Assembly: GCF_019399895.1 (NCBI RefSeq)
Contig: NC_091874.1
Span: 622,501 to 686,500, forward strand
Reading direction: 5' to 3'
DNA length: 64,000 nucleotides
Origin: Cardiocondyla obscurior
Lineage: Eukaryota > Arthropoda > Insecta > Hymenoptera > Formicidae
The notes beneath the pieces were generated by a model that was given only the letters and a program-made list of their open reading frames with translations, had not been told where the DNA came from and did not search any database. Positions 13,001 to 24,800 of this stretch are shown piece by piece. Position 1 is the stretch's first letter. Every line of letters starts with the position of its first letter. The position numbers and the translations under genes were made by a program.

Positions 13001-14936
13001 AAAACGAATGCGTTAAAAGTAACTTCGTGTCTGCTATTATTCATCCTTGATAAAAACACACAGGGTGTTGGATTTTTATTTCAAACGCATGTTCTTGAAT
13101 ATGGCTTTGAACAAGGGATCATTAAACTTGTTGCAATGTTTGCCGTAATGCAGGATATTTTATCTCAATTAAATTGTTAACGTAATAATGGAAATAATGA
13201 AATAATGGAATGACTCCGTCTGGGCAAACTCTATTTTGCCGATTTTTGTGAAACGAAGTACCGCTTTATAATTATCTAAGGATAAATCTCGTTTAATTTT
13301 CAAAATATTTTATCGCATCGATTACAACCCTCGCGATGCGAAAATAGCAAACAACGCTGTCGCAGAATTGTCTGGGATTGCTTGGAAAAGTAAAACCAGG
13401 CCAACAGGAACAAAGTCTTATCTTCTTTACCGATGTCTCGGTTGTTGCTATTGATACCTGCTAATAAAATGCTATACCGGCAAGGGGCAAAGTTTAGATC
13501 AATCTGTCTCCATAGACACATCGCTATCAATATTTCGTAATAATATTTCACGATTATATAATGTTCCAAGTTTTTTTTTTTTTTTTTTTTTTAATTTTTT
13601 AAATATTTTATTCGCCACGATATTTTATGATATTTTTTATCTGAGTTTTTTAAATTATTTAATTAATTTTCTATTTATATTTTTAGCATTCTTTGAGATA
13701 ATAACTTAAATATTTTTTGGTGCTTTTAAAGAATCTAATAATTGTAATTTATTGAAATATTTGACCCGAATGAATCAGAAGGCTAAAGGCTACTTCCTTG
13801 TGTACTAAAAATAGCATTTTTGCAACCAAAATAGAAATTTTCCGCGTTACATTGTTATGCACTTCAATGCTTTATTAATAACTCTTACGTCACGAAGACT
13901 ACGCTTAGTAATTGTCCTGATTATGGTGATAATAACTTACGTTCTGTGGCCGTCTCTATCGTTATTCATATGAAGAACTTCGTGGTTATTGTCGTCATGA
14001 TTCTTTGAAATCAACTAAAGTCATTAACAATCGCGTCATTCTAAAAACTGGAATTGTGAGAGTAATTCAAAAATGGTATAAGTTCAGTAATTTAATTGCT
14101 GTTACCTGGAAAATAACAAAATAAAAGAATATCAAGTCGAGTACATTCAACAGTTTTGCAAATCTTGTCAAATCAAATACATATATGTATATATACAATA
14201 TATATAGATATGCGCTTGTCACAGAAACGTACACATTGCGGAGAATATTCGTGTGGGTTGCAACAGACGAATCAACCTAGATCTGAAGTAGAAGATTGCA
14301 GGAATTACACAAATTTCACTTGAAGGTGTACTATGTGTCAACTTTAAAACTAATTAACCAATCGTTTAACCAACCGATTTACGAGTATCACCTACCTGAT
14401 AAACATTTTAAACCTATTCTGTTTGATGCCATTCTTTTAATAACTACATGTTTTAAACTAATGATTACACAAAATGTATTCGTTAATAGTCGCTTTAATT
14501 ATTATTTTTGTTTTTCAGTTACTTAGCGTGTCCGCTCATACTTTGCCGTCAATGAGATTGCTGTGCTCGTCATTTATTTCGTCCCTAACGGGACAGCAAC
14601 CTTTAAAAAATTATTCCAAAAATACTGAAAATATTAAGTATGTAAAATTAATTTACAAATTATACATGTATTAAACTAAACAGTTATACATATTTTAATA
14701 TATCGCTGTATGTGAGTAATCATAATTTTGTTTTTATAATTTTCAGAGATAGCGATAACGATGCTCAGGATAATGCTTCAGATTTAAGCGAAAACGAAGT
14801 ATTACCGCTGACAAAATCCGCGACAACGCCGACAATTGAAAAGGAAGATCTGGATGAAGATACAAACGTACAACTTATTGATCACGACTGGTCTTTCCTG
14901 TCAACTGTACTTCCCGATCAAGATAATAATTTTTGA
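7013..14936 (+). CDS. WDR75: WDR75/UTP17 homologue, nucleolar WD40 protein of the SSU processome
   Basis: WDR75 (yeast Utp17/Nan1) belongs to the t-UTP/UtpA module of the small-subunit processome, which acts on pre-rRNA transcription and 18S processing in the nucleolus. Fifteen exons: 7013-7182, 7289-7490, 7649-7833, 7935-8054, 8142-8329, 8428-8586, 8666-8859, 8944-9128, 9203-9366, 9482-9671, 9762-9940, 10299-10471, 10582-10767, 14519-14637 and 14747-14936. Phases match at every junction; product 867 residues, close to the 830 of human WDR75. WD-type repeats are visible, such as GCTENGELYFWNCQSG, GDSTGRVVVWRSL and FHSTLTLWMP. The C-terminal exons encode a conserved SAHTLPSMRLLCSSF segment and an acidic tail. 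The start ATG is chosen because it opens the first exon, with AAG directly before it. Intron 13 is 3.75 kb, far longer than the others, and contains an antisense gene. Confidence 0.9.
10768..14518 (+). other. Long intron 13 of WDR75
   Basis: This 3751-base intron joins the exon ending GMVQE to the exon starting LLSVSAHTLP, both phase 0. Apart from the antisense peptide gene at 11449-12186 it is AT-rich with T tracts (near 12200 and 13572). The bases just upstream of the peptide gene (12187-12900) contain two copies of AAGTGATTGTT about 35 bases apart and may hold its promoter. Nothing else recognisable was seen. Confidence 0.7.
11449..12186 (-). CDS. Small secreted cationic peptide precursor nested in a WDR75 intron
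   Basis: Two exons on the minus strand: 12186-12091 (32 codons, donor GTAAGT, phase 0) and 11553-11449 (34 codons plus TGA, acceptor TTTACAG). The 66-residue product starts with a clear signal peptide: MKLTTSK, then a hydrophobic core up to about residue 24, with likely cleavage near AFG/YPAS. The remaining ~42 residues are strongly basic and have exactly two cysteines, Cys45 and Cys57, with 11 residues between them. Possible convertase sites are RK (49-50) and RR (55-56). The end, NYRLGRRH, contains a GRR amidation-type site. I do not recognise the family. It could be a neuropeptide, an antimicrobial peptide or a venom-type peptide. An ATTAAA downstream near 11313 could serve polyadenylation. 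Translation is inferred from signal peptide, splice sites and composition only. Confidence 0.5.
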
Positions 14937-14981
14937 TTCGTGTAAAAATTATAGGTCTGCAACAGTAAGATTAGTAAGATT

Positions 14982-14987
14982 AATAAA
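14982..14987 (+). promoter_or_regulatory. Poly(A) signal of WDR75
   Basis: A canonical AATAAA lies 46 bases after the WDR75 stop codon, in AT-rich sequence. The facing EcKL gene shows no AATAAA or ATTAAA on its own strand within the 186 bases between the two stop codons, so its transcript may run into WDR75. Confidence 0.7.
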
Positions 14988-15122
14988 GTTTCACGAATAC
15001 ATTTTTTTAAACTAAAATATATAATGTACAAAGTGCCACGAAGAGACGTTAATAAAAGATTTGGATACACATATGTTAATCGACTATATATTGATCGGCT
15101 ATGAAATAAAATATACCACTTT

Positions 15123-16355
15123 TTAGGACGGTTTCGGCAGTTGATCTAATCGCAATGCAAGCTCGACAAGTTCGACGACAGCTTCGTTGATCCTTTTTTT
15201 ATAAATCGAATCTGTTTCCATGACTGAGAGGACAGTTTCTGTTCTATCTCGAAAAGTATATTTGGCGTAAGACACTGGGTCATTAATAATCCGTCCGCCA
15301 AGAGTTTCATCCATTAGAACCGTAGGAAAATAGATTACTGCGGTAATAACGGCGCCTAGACGTTGTTCCTCCATACCTTCAATCAGCTCTGACCAGGGAG
15401 GTGTTTGTATATGAGCTCCATGAATGTTTAACGTCTCGTGCAGTGTATCGTAATAATGGTGCAGCATCGTGTTCTCCCAAGTCTCTCGGAAGCTCCGATC
15501 CGTGCAAAGATACAAAAACTGTGCTACGTCGTGTGCCAAAGGGGAGTATCTCAATAGTTGGAAGTCGACCAACAAGCATTTAGGCGGTACATCGTTATTG
15601 AAAAGAAGGTTGTTGCCCCAAAGATCTCCATGACTAACCACGTTTGTTTTCGTGCGCGACGGTTTTGTTATGTGATACACTTGCTCGCAAACCGATCGTA
15701 CCAAATTGGGATCATATCCTAAACGGTCGGCTATGACTGCGGCTACATCGATCCCTGATTGTAACCACTCTTGCGTCTTTCCCTTATGATTGAAGGCTCT
15801 CTCTATGAAAGCATCAGGATATAATTGATTGAGGGGGAGGCCGAGGCGAGTTTCCGCTAGTAGAGATGCAGCGTGTATTCGCGCGAGAGCGCTTAAACCT
15901 GCCCGTACAAGCGTCTCGTTGAATAGCTTGTCGCGCATGGAATAACCCTTACTGTTTAATTCCTCGAAGACTAATACATCACTCTTCACTTTGTAGCACA
16001 TTGGCGCCCATGGCTCTCCGCGATATCCTTCACGAAGCAACGGCATTATGACGCTATAAAAATTTGCCTCTTGCTTAAAGACACCTTTTTTTATCACGTA
16101 GTCAGCTTGATCAGGTACCTCATAAGGTATAGTCTTGAAAAAGAATGAAAGAGCGACGGTTTCATTTTTCCTCGCGGCTGTTATATCAAGCCAATAATGA
16201 GATCCAAGAAATCCGATCTTGCCATTGCAGTATGGTCGAATAGCATATTTTATTAGATCGACGTCACTACTCAGCGCATTTTTCGCTATCTCTTTCACCT
16301 CTTCGAAAGACAGCAGTTTGTAAATGTCATTATTCTTAGCGACATTGGTTTCCAT
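15123..16355 (-). CDS. EcKinase-like/CHK kinase-like protein (EcKL family)
   Basis: A single uninterrupted frame of 410 residues. EcKL proteins are an arthropod branch of the aminoglycoside/choline kinase fold. Known or proposed substrates include ecdysteroids (22-kinase activity) and small toxins, so phosphorylation of a steroid or xenobiotic is the likely role, in the cytosol. The sequence shows the candidate ATP-binding lysine in FFFKTIP (Lys74), a glutamate in KQEANFY (Glu96), the catalytic Brenner motif HGDLWGNN at 242-249 and the metal-binding VDFQ at 263-266, followed by YSPLAHDVAQFLY. The start ATG is at 16355. It has no introns, while relatives often have a few. It converges with WDR75, 186 bases between stop codons. 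The substrate cannot be told from sequence. Confidence 0.9.
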   Translation of the reverse strand: METNVAKNNDIYKLLSFEEVKEIAKNALSSDVDLIKYAIRPYCNGKIGFLGSHYWLDITAARKNETVALSFFFKTIPYEVPDQADYVIKKGVFKQEANFYSVIMPLLREGYRGEPWAPMCYKVKSDVLVFEELNSKGYSMRDKLFNETLVRAGLSALARIHAASLLAETRLGLPLNQLYPDAFIERAFNHKGKTQEWLQSGIDVAAVIADRLGYDPNLVRSVCEQVYHITKPSRTKTNVVSHGDLWGNNLLFNNDVPPKCLLVDFQLLRYSPLAHDVAQFLYLCTDRSFRETWENTMLHHYYDTLHETLNIHGAHIQTPPWSELIEGMEEQRLGAVITAVIYFPTVLMDETLGGRIINDPVSYAKYTFRDRTETVLSVMETDSIYKKRINEAVVELVELALRLDQLPKPS

Positions 16356-16437
16356 TTCAAGGTACGTTGCTCATGAATCGTATGCTTTCTGTAAACGAAC
16401 TTTCAGGTAATTGAAAGTACTGCGATAATTATTCAGG

Positions 16438-16445
16438 TTTATATA
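16438..16445 (-). promoter_or_regulatory. TATA box of the EcKL gene
   Basis: TATATAAA on the minus strand, 83 bases upstream of the EcKL start codon, places a transcription start near 16410 and a 5' UTR of roughly 55 bases. A strong TATA box fits an inducible gene rather than a housekeeping one. Confidence 0.55.
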
Positions 16446-19400
16446 CTCGTATACATCACGGTGCATTCTATTTACCAATTTGTCAACCGATCTTGCAGCA
16501 TATATGTAGTAACATATTTCCATCAAGATATCTTCCGATAAAAGCTTTTGTCACATGACATTTTCAGAATGATGCAACAAAATTGAGTCTTACGATTTAC
16601 ATTAAAATCATTTGTTGCTTGTTAAAAATTCTTTTATTCTTATTTTAATTTAATATTAAAATATATAATTTGTCAATTCTTTTATCATAATGAACAAATT
16701 AATGCATCGTTTTAAAACTATTGTGAAAAAGTCAGAAGCACTCCTGATCGAACCTGGAAACATATACACATTAAAATATCTATCACAATAATCTAATTCT
16801 TAATTAATTTGATAGTATACATACACAACTATATGACTCGGAGTTTTAGAGATTCAGAGCTATTTTCTCGAGAATATCTTTGAACTACGATTAAGGTCTT
16901 TTATAGCAGTCGTAAATTTTCACACTGCTAACATTGATTCGTCCGCCGATAAGACGTCAACGACGTCTCGGTGTGAATGTAGCATTTGATCAAAATTTAT
17001 CTCAGACATATATTGCAACGTTGTCGTGACATACACTTAATTCGACATCGTGTAATAGTTGCTAAGCAGATCTACAATAAAAATAAAAAAGAAAGTAAAT
17101 AATAAGTATATATACATATTTAAAGTAATATTGCAATAATCGTGTTGCATTTTGAATACATTTTTTAAATATAATATAAAAAGACTTTATAAAATTAATT
17201 TATTTTTATTAGAGCTGAGTTTATCTGATTTTAAGTATTTTTAGGAATAAAATAACGATTAATTGGCGACGTGAGAACCTTGGTACGTTCGTGACCATGT
17301 CGATGACAAGATTACCATGCTTTACAGTGCGAGTAAAGCGCAAAAAAAGTACAGCGCTCCTTGACCTGTATGCAACAAATTCGTCGTCAAGCAATATATC
17401 CCACGCATGTCTCTCAAACGACGATCTAAAATTCAACGTCGTTTCGTGCATCCTTGCACGAATGTCTTATTCTCACATCTATACGAACGTAGGGAAAGAA
17501 AAGAAAAAGAAGATTACCTTTTCCTCTCCTTGAGCTATTTGCACATCGAGATTTTTCGCTTTAAATCCGTTGATGATGTAAAATTAACTTCCGTAATTAT
17601 GAGATCTTTGAAGTTTCCTCTTTCGACCTGTGCCATTTCTGCAATTATAATTATCAATGTTTTTATTTTATATTAAAATATGTACTATTTTTTTAATAAA
17701 AAAAAATGTTTACTTCATACATTTAATTAAACGTATATTATAGACTCAAACTATTTACATAGAATTTTATACTTATTTTTTATTAAACTAGACTCGGGCA
17801 ACAATGAAACATTTGTATCTACTTTTTGAAAAGGAAAGAAATAATTTTTAAGTAGTTTTTCATTTTTCTAATATTTGTCGGCGACCTCTCGTTTCAAAGG
17901 CAAGTATTCTCACGATAAAAATCAATAACTTTAGCTTTATTGAAATGTCAGCAGTCGGTTATATTGTAAATTGTGAGAGTTGCCTGAATTATCGTCAGCG
18001 AGCACTTTGCGATGAGGAGCTGAAACTAAAGACAATTTTATTCAGATGTATGATAAGTTAAATTTGTTTAATTAGGTGATTACGACCACGTCGTTTCTCA
18101 CGAGACGGAAATGTTTGCTGACGTGCACCTTGTTTAAATCTTATCTTTGAGCACATGTCTGCGGATCAATGAGATATTGCAATTGATTCCTAATAATATT
18201 CAGTATAAGAGTTAAAAAGAGAGAAATCTGATATGAAGAAAATTAAAATTATCATTAAATTACTGTCTGTGTTATTTCTCTGATACACCCAGTGTATAAT
18301 CAAGTGCGACCGACATGTGGCATGTATTTTGACTGCCAAAGTACAAGTTTCAACCTCATTTCATTTTAGATTCGACTCGTTCAAACGATATGACATGCAA
18401 GAAAAACAAGCGCACTGACTGCCTGACTGACTAAATTCTCACATGGATGGTAAAATAATTATTATTACAAATGCAATTCTATGATATTATTAATGTCATC
18501 TCCGTTGCGTAAATGACAAAACATGGTTAGATTTTTATCTTTTCTCGTTTACCCTATATTTATGCAAATTCTTGATTCTGTGATTCTCTGATTTTTTCGT
18601 TTTCCTGTGTCGTAGATTCGCTCGTTGTTCCGCAAGGACGACAATTGCTGCAAGCATTTCCGCCTAGCGTTACGACAAAAAATTACGTCTGGAACATCGC
18701 TGCAATTGTTTCACGTTGCACCAAATTGATTTGGAACAATTTAGGATTGTGGTTTCTGAAAAACTACCGTGGGACATTGCTGGCTTTAGTGACCGGAGTG
18801 TAAAAAGTTGAAGAAAATGTAGCTAAGAAAAACAAAAGTTTAATGTACCTTCCAGTTCTTCCTTTTACGTAACTCTTCCATCGCATTTCTTTTAGATACA
18901 TTTTATTTCCTTTCTTTTCTTGTCTCAGGTTGTAAAGCACGAGAACATCGAGTGTCTCCGGAAAAGATGGTGTTCTCGAGGAAGATAATTCGGAGATGGA
19001 GAAAAATCATGGCATGGGATGGTTTGAAAAATATTTTATCTGCGTTTGAGAGAGACATGCAACAAAAAAAAAAAAAACAAAAGTCATTAGATAGTTAACA
19101 AAGCGTAACATAGTGTAACGCAGAGTTGTTGAGTCACATGTTGGCGAATCCTTGAGGTTCCATCATTTTCCTGTGCGAAACGAGAACCAATTTGCCGCAC
19201 TTTGAATATTAGTTCAGGCAACCGTGCGATGTCGATGATTCTATAAACCCGCTAAACTTGCGAGGGTATGCCAGCTTAGCGAGGTACTTCGCGGAACTTT
19301 AATTATTGCCGGAAGACATTCCAAGTGACTGACGCGCGTTTCGTAAAGTGTATTCGTAGTAATTCGATTTACCATAAGAATTTAGCGATCTTGATGCTCA

Positions 19401-19890
19401 AAATGCAATTCCCATGTGTGTATTTATTACGAAGACATACTCCTACAGTATTTTCTGCAATCCTCGACAATTGCAATTAATCTAGACAAAACGATAAATG
19501 TTAAAGAGAGGAAAAACAAAAATTGTCACCCGAGACGAAAAAGATGGTTCAAAGAGAAACCGAAATAATGCCATTTATAATTTGCATTGCTAATTAAAAG
19601 TTACGTCAACTCACTTGCACGCGGCTAACTGCGTTAGACTTTCAGAGTCCAATTTTCCTTGTTATTTGTTAACAAAATAATAAGTTGCGGCAGGGTGCTC
19701 GGACAAGCCAACGATCGTCGCGCAATTTATGCGTGTCGGTCCTCATTGCGGCAAATGATTCTCGAAGTCGGTCGTAAAGTTGAGCGAGAGTGGTTTTCAC
19801 GAGCGAAACCTCTTCAGGGGCTGCTCGGTCCGGCATGGGCAATGACTACTAGGGCGTCGCCATCAGACGTCGCTGTCAACGGGGGCTACC
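16446..19890. other. AT-rich intergenic region, no gene recognised
   Basis: Short open frames occur (for example around 17220-17680) but overlap each other on both strands and have no recognisable domain, so they are not reported as genes. There are A/T homopolymer tracts (near 17695 and 19066). No RNA gene or repeat family was recognised. Confidence 0.5.
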
Positions 19891-21850
19891 GTCGCTTGTT
19901 TCACGACGGTGGCGGCGCGCGCACTTGGAGTCACGTTTGGTGTTCGCGCCCGCTCGCGAAGGAGTTTAGTAGCAGCTGCGCGTCCGCGTGCCACGCGAAT
20001 ACGTCGCGAAGCGCATTGCACCCGTTCGCTTTCGACGTCTGTCAATCGTCGGCCGTCACCGGTAAGCTGCTCCACCGTGTTAACCTCGTGTGATCTCGAA
20101 TACCGGGTGCCGACGGCAATGAGGGGACGCGCGGAGCCGCGGCCGCGGCCGCGACCGCGGCCGCGGTCGTGATCGCCGTGCACGGTCTGAACGTGTCGCG
20201 ATTCGGGCGCGACTCGCGAGTGTTAGAGGGCGAAACGTCGCGTGCGCGCGCGCGTGTAACTTCGTCAGTCGTGTTCCGAGGATTAAGCGCGCGCGACGGT
20301 CCTCGTCGGCGTCGGACGGAAAAGGAAGAAAAAAAGGAAGGACGTCGCGTGTCAGTTTTCTTTCACGAGCCGTGGTTGTTATCGCGCGGACGGGCGCGTT
20401 GAGGAACGTCCCGGGACAGCGGCAAGTTTTGCCGAGCGGAAAAACCCAAGGTACGTCTCGCGCCGGTACTTTGTGGCGGTTCTGTCCCTTTTCTCTTTTC
20501 CCTCGACCGCGCTTCGGCGGCCGCACTGAAAGCTCTTTAATCACTCCAGTCAAGGTGATCCCTTTTTGCTCGGAAAGGTAACGGTCTCGACGCGCGATGC
20601 ATAGTGGTTTTGCAATACCGCAGCTCGGACGGCGTAAAAAGGTACTCGCCGAAGACCCGCAATCTTTCGGCGTGAAATAATTTGCGTTAATTTACTCCAA
20701 CGGGTTTTGTCTTCGATTCGTGTCATCTAGTTCTCTTTTATTTGGAATATTCAGTGCGGTAATTTTTTAATTTTTTTTTTTTTATTTTTATTTCTTACCG
20801 TCTACATCGAATTCGTCAAGTTGGTAACAATACCGTCTCTCTGCGAAGCGCGCTATCTTCTCGTGAAAAGTTTTGTAAAATGGCGGAAATTAACCGTCCG
20901 CGGTGCTCCGTCGATTTTCGCGGGTAAGAGAGCACCCGGGTAATCGAAGTTGATCGATCTCCGCGCACGGAGAAAAGGCTCGTGAAATTAAATTTGTAAG
21001 GCACGTCTTTCCTCTTTTCCGGCCGGGCGAATAAATTAGTCGGGCGATTAAAGGTTAAAGAGCCGAGAGAGATCCATTTCGTGTGTTCGCCGGCGATAAT
21101 TAGTGTCCGACAGGGAGCCTCGTCGGGAAATCGAATATTGCCTTCCTCTCCTCGCAGAGCTCAACCAGGTTTTGGAGGATTATCGGGATCGCGGAAACGA
21201 AGGTAACGCGAGCTGATATTCAAAGTGTGATAAGTCGCGGGTCTCGATCGAAAGCTCGGTTAACGACGTGTGTGCCCGATGATTGCGATCGAACGGCACG
21301 CGATTCGGCACGGTGGATGACGCGCGCGAGAGATCCTCTGCCGATTCGATCGCATTTACGATCTCTGTGCATTTGGTGACGACAACAGACACGGCCCACG
21401 AAGAGAAACGGAGGGAGAGGGAGAACGCAGCGAACGTGATCATCGGTAACCACAGACACGAACGATTGGGCGCGGATCGACTGCCTAGCCGCCGTACGTC
21501 CCTGGTGAGTACTTGTCCTTGCTGTGTGAATGAAATTATTCAAATGGCAGCCGTCGTGCAATTGCCAGCATGCGAGTATCGGAGCTACGCGCCGCACCGT
21601 GAACCTCATCCGCATAGGATTCACGGTTCTCTTCGAATCGAACAGTTTATCGCGCTCTGCTAGGTCTCGCGTGCTAATCTCAATGGCTCGAACTTGAAAC
21701 CAAAACAGCCGCACGCGCTCGAAACACGTCTGCAACGTTTGTGCAAAACCCTCGAAATCCCGCCCGCCTCTCCGCGTAACCCTGCGAGTTCTTAATAACG
21801 TCTCCCGATCTGAAACCAAACAGCCGGCCACTTGAAACGTGTTTGCAAAA
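19890..21850. promoter_or_regulatory. CpG-rich island, probable distal promoter/first exon
   Basis: An abrupt rise in G+C and CpG within AT-rich surroundings, including a GCGGCC-type run at about 20135-20170. Overlapping open frames on both strands here are a result of the low stop-codon density. On the plus strand good donor sites follow at 20451 (AAG/GTACGT) and 21505 (CTG/GTGAGT). The nearest plus-strand coding gene is the receptor whose first recognised exon is at 33992, so this may be its untranslated first exon and promoter. That link is inference. Confidence 0.4.
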
Positions 21851-24800
21851 TTTGCTAATGGAATCGATCGAGCTCTTGCGCGAGAACCGGCGAAATTGGG
21901 CGCTCGAAATACGCGCTGTAGAAATTTTCCACGCGGTAAATTAACGCGCGGAAAAACGTTCTCGATAATTGTCGCTCAATGAAACGTGCCGAGAACTTAA
22001 TTCGGGTCTCTTCGATTTAAGAGAATGCAGCTTGAAAAATTTCTCCCGATAATTTATATAATGAAATCTCCGACAGATCTTAATGACGATCAAAAGTTTG
22101 AAATGTCAAGTGGATTAACTGAATTAAAGATTAATGGACGTCTTGAGTTCCCGGAAGCACCGGTTTGCTTTTATTATATTTTCGTGCGCAATGACAGCTC
22201 ATTGCGCATTATCTTTTTTCACGACGTAAATGCAGTTTTGAAACAAACTTATAAAATCGTAATAGCAAGAGATTTACTTGTATTACGACTCCCAGGGAGT
22301 TGTAATCGCGACACGATATTCGTAGTAAGGCAATAACTCTCCGACTCCCTTACTCTCTCTCTCTCTCTTTTCCTCTCAAAGGTTTAGAAATTTCGCTTTA
22401 ATATCTATATTTGTAGCTATATACATATTTGTAACTTGTACGTATTCAACTTCGCGTACCGGAATTTCCGAATCGTGCAGCGTTAGCGTAATATGAAGAT
22501 CGCCCCTACATTTAACGTTAAAATAAAATGAAAATTTGTGAACGCGCAATACCAATCACCAATGTGAATACACCCGGACGTATAAAAGCCAAAGATTAAA
22601 TGGATCTTCATTAAAATGTCGTCAATCACAACGTTTTTGTGAGCAGGTGTCAGTTTTTCCAAATTTATAACGTTGCCGTAGGAAATATAATATAATTTCG
22701 CGCGTGTTGATGGCTTTCGCTTTTTTATTCGGCGTTATCAATTTTTATATTGTATAATTCAACTGTCCGAGCCTAGAGTTTGCATGTTTTTACGCGATAA
22801 TGGAATAAGCTCGTTCCATAAATCATGATTCAACGCATGAGCTTATTTTTTTTCTTTTTTTTTTTGTGTCGCACATTTAACGTCGACTATAGTTATCTGA
22901 TATCCGGCGTAATAACGCGACAGGAGATCTTCATACGATCTTTATATAAGATAAAGAAAATTCAGGATCACTGATGGCCGCATTTAGTGCTAAATGTGGA
23001 ATACAAAATATAGGTCACTCTGTCTCTGATTAGCGGCACGTTTAACGCTCACCTGGTCATGCAATTCAAAGTTCCATCTGTGTAATATGAAGATCGCGTT
23101 TATCCCGCCAGTTAAATATGAACGAGATCATTTTGAAATGTTGCCGTTTAGTGGAAGTAACCCCATAGAATTTTTAATTGTCAAAACGTATACGTACATA
23201 CACATAATTGGCTAAAATGAGATATTGTCTCTGCAAACTAGACGCGTGTTCGCTATCAAGATTTTAATTTTTTCTAATTTCACAGAGAGACTAGACATTT
23301 TCCCAATTAGATTAGAATAAATTAGTGAAAATTTATTATTAGCAAAAATACGAATTTTTTAGTTAGAAAAAGTAGCTTAAAAGCTTAAATTTTTTTTTTT
23401 TTCTTTTTTTTAACTCTGTCGAATTTTTTTCCATTTATTTTTTTAATGGAATTATGCAATTTATCTGTTCAACGACAATCAAAATAAATTAGAATAGAAT
23501 TACTTTTTATTGATTAAATTGGACATTTAATTCTTGTGCGCCTTGCAGAAGAAATTAAAGAAATTATTTGTCTAATTATTTGCGAAGTGATGGCAGTAGG
23601 TGTCGAGAGCGGAAAAGAAAATAGAAAATTCAGACAATTTCAATCTAATCCTTCATCTCGACGATTACAAATTCAATTTCACAAAATGAATTCCTGCTCG
23701 CGAGTTTCCTGTTCCAATTAATTGCGTTTGTTAGATATACGTCTGATGATTTCTTCGTCTTCGAGAAGTAGCATTTTGGTGAGAATCACTCATATATTTT
23801 AAATAATAATTGGATAACTGTGCTTTCTGCTAAATTCATTAAATAAAAATTATTCAAGCATGCATAATAACGCCGTGAACGCTGAATATACAATTTTCCT
23901 CTTTTTCACGCCGTACATTTCACAGCTACTTTACCTGTTTTCTATTTCTTTTAGTAGCTCTTCCTACGTTCCTTCAGTCACACCCAACGCTTGAATTATA
24001 TGTGTTTATCTTTATTTTAAATGCAAGAACTCGGGAAAGTACAAAATTGAAAAAAACTACGTGTTATTTCAAGAAACTTTGTTGCGAAGAAAATTCTCGA
24101 GCGACTCGGTTTGCGCTTAGCCAGGCGGCTGTATCGTACGTGCACATATTTCATCAGTTACGCGAAAGAGAACGTTCGCTATGACAAAGAGCGAGAAAGG
24201 GAGAGAGAGAGAGAGAGAGAGTGGTAGCATTTTCGTCTAATTTACGATGCAGTTAGGTGCTCGAGGAGCACTATGCCGTGTCTTAACTCGATAAATTTGT
24301 CTAGTGATGGACTATCGGTAGGAGAGAGAGAAAGGGAGAGAAAGAGAGAGGAAAAGGGAAAGGACTGAGAGGGAGAGAGAGCGAGTTAAGGGTCGTTAAC
24401 AGTAGATCGTATTTGTAATTCGGTTTAATCGAGACGACAATAATCACGTAAGTGCAACCGTGTCCTATATTCGCCGCTTTAACGCAGGATAATTTTTAAT
24501 CCGACGGCGAATAATATTACGACTGAATCGCGAATGTAAAGTGACAATTCATCTTGCCGCCGACAAACACGTCGGTGATAAGATGGATTACAATTCCATG
24601 CGCATATTCAATTCAATCGTAATATTATTTGTTATTATTCGGCGCCGTAGATAACACGTAAACAATTAGGACGAACATCTAGCTCGATATTTTTATGACA
24701 TATTTCTTGTTGCGACGAATATTCAACGGGAATATTCAGTGGGAATATTCAACGAGTAGTTAACGGGAAATCAATTTATCGCCGATAATTGAACGGAATG

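Noticed and set aside
15379..15583. Small frames on both strands inside the EcKL gene
   Set aside because: Shadows of the 410-codon frame that carries the kinase motifs.
19659..21831. Numerous long frames on both strands of the CpG island
   Set aside because: High G+C lowers stop frequency; frames overlap on both strands, are Arg/Ala-rich and have no domain.
22025..22336. 103-codon plus-strand frame
   Set aside because: No recognisable motif and no supporting splice sites; kept only as a note in the region entry.
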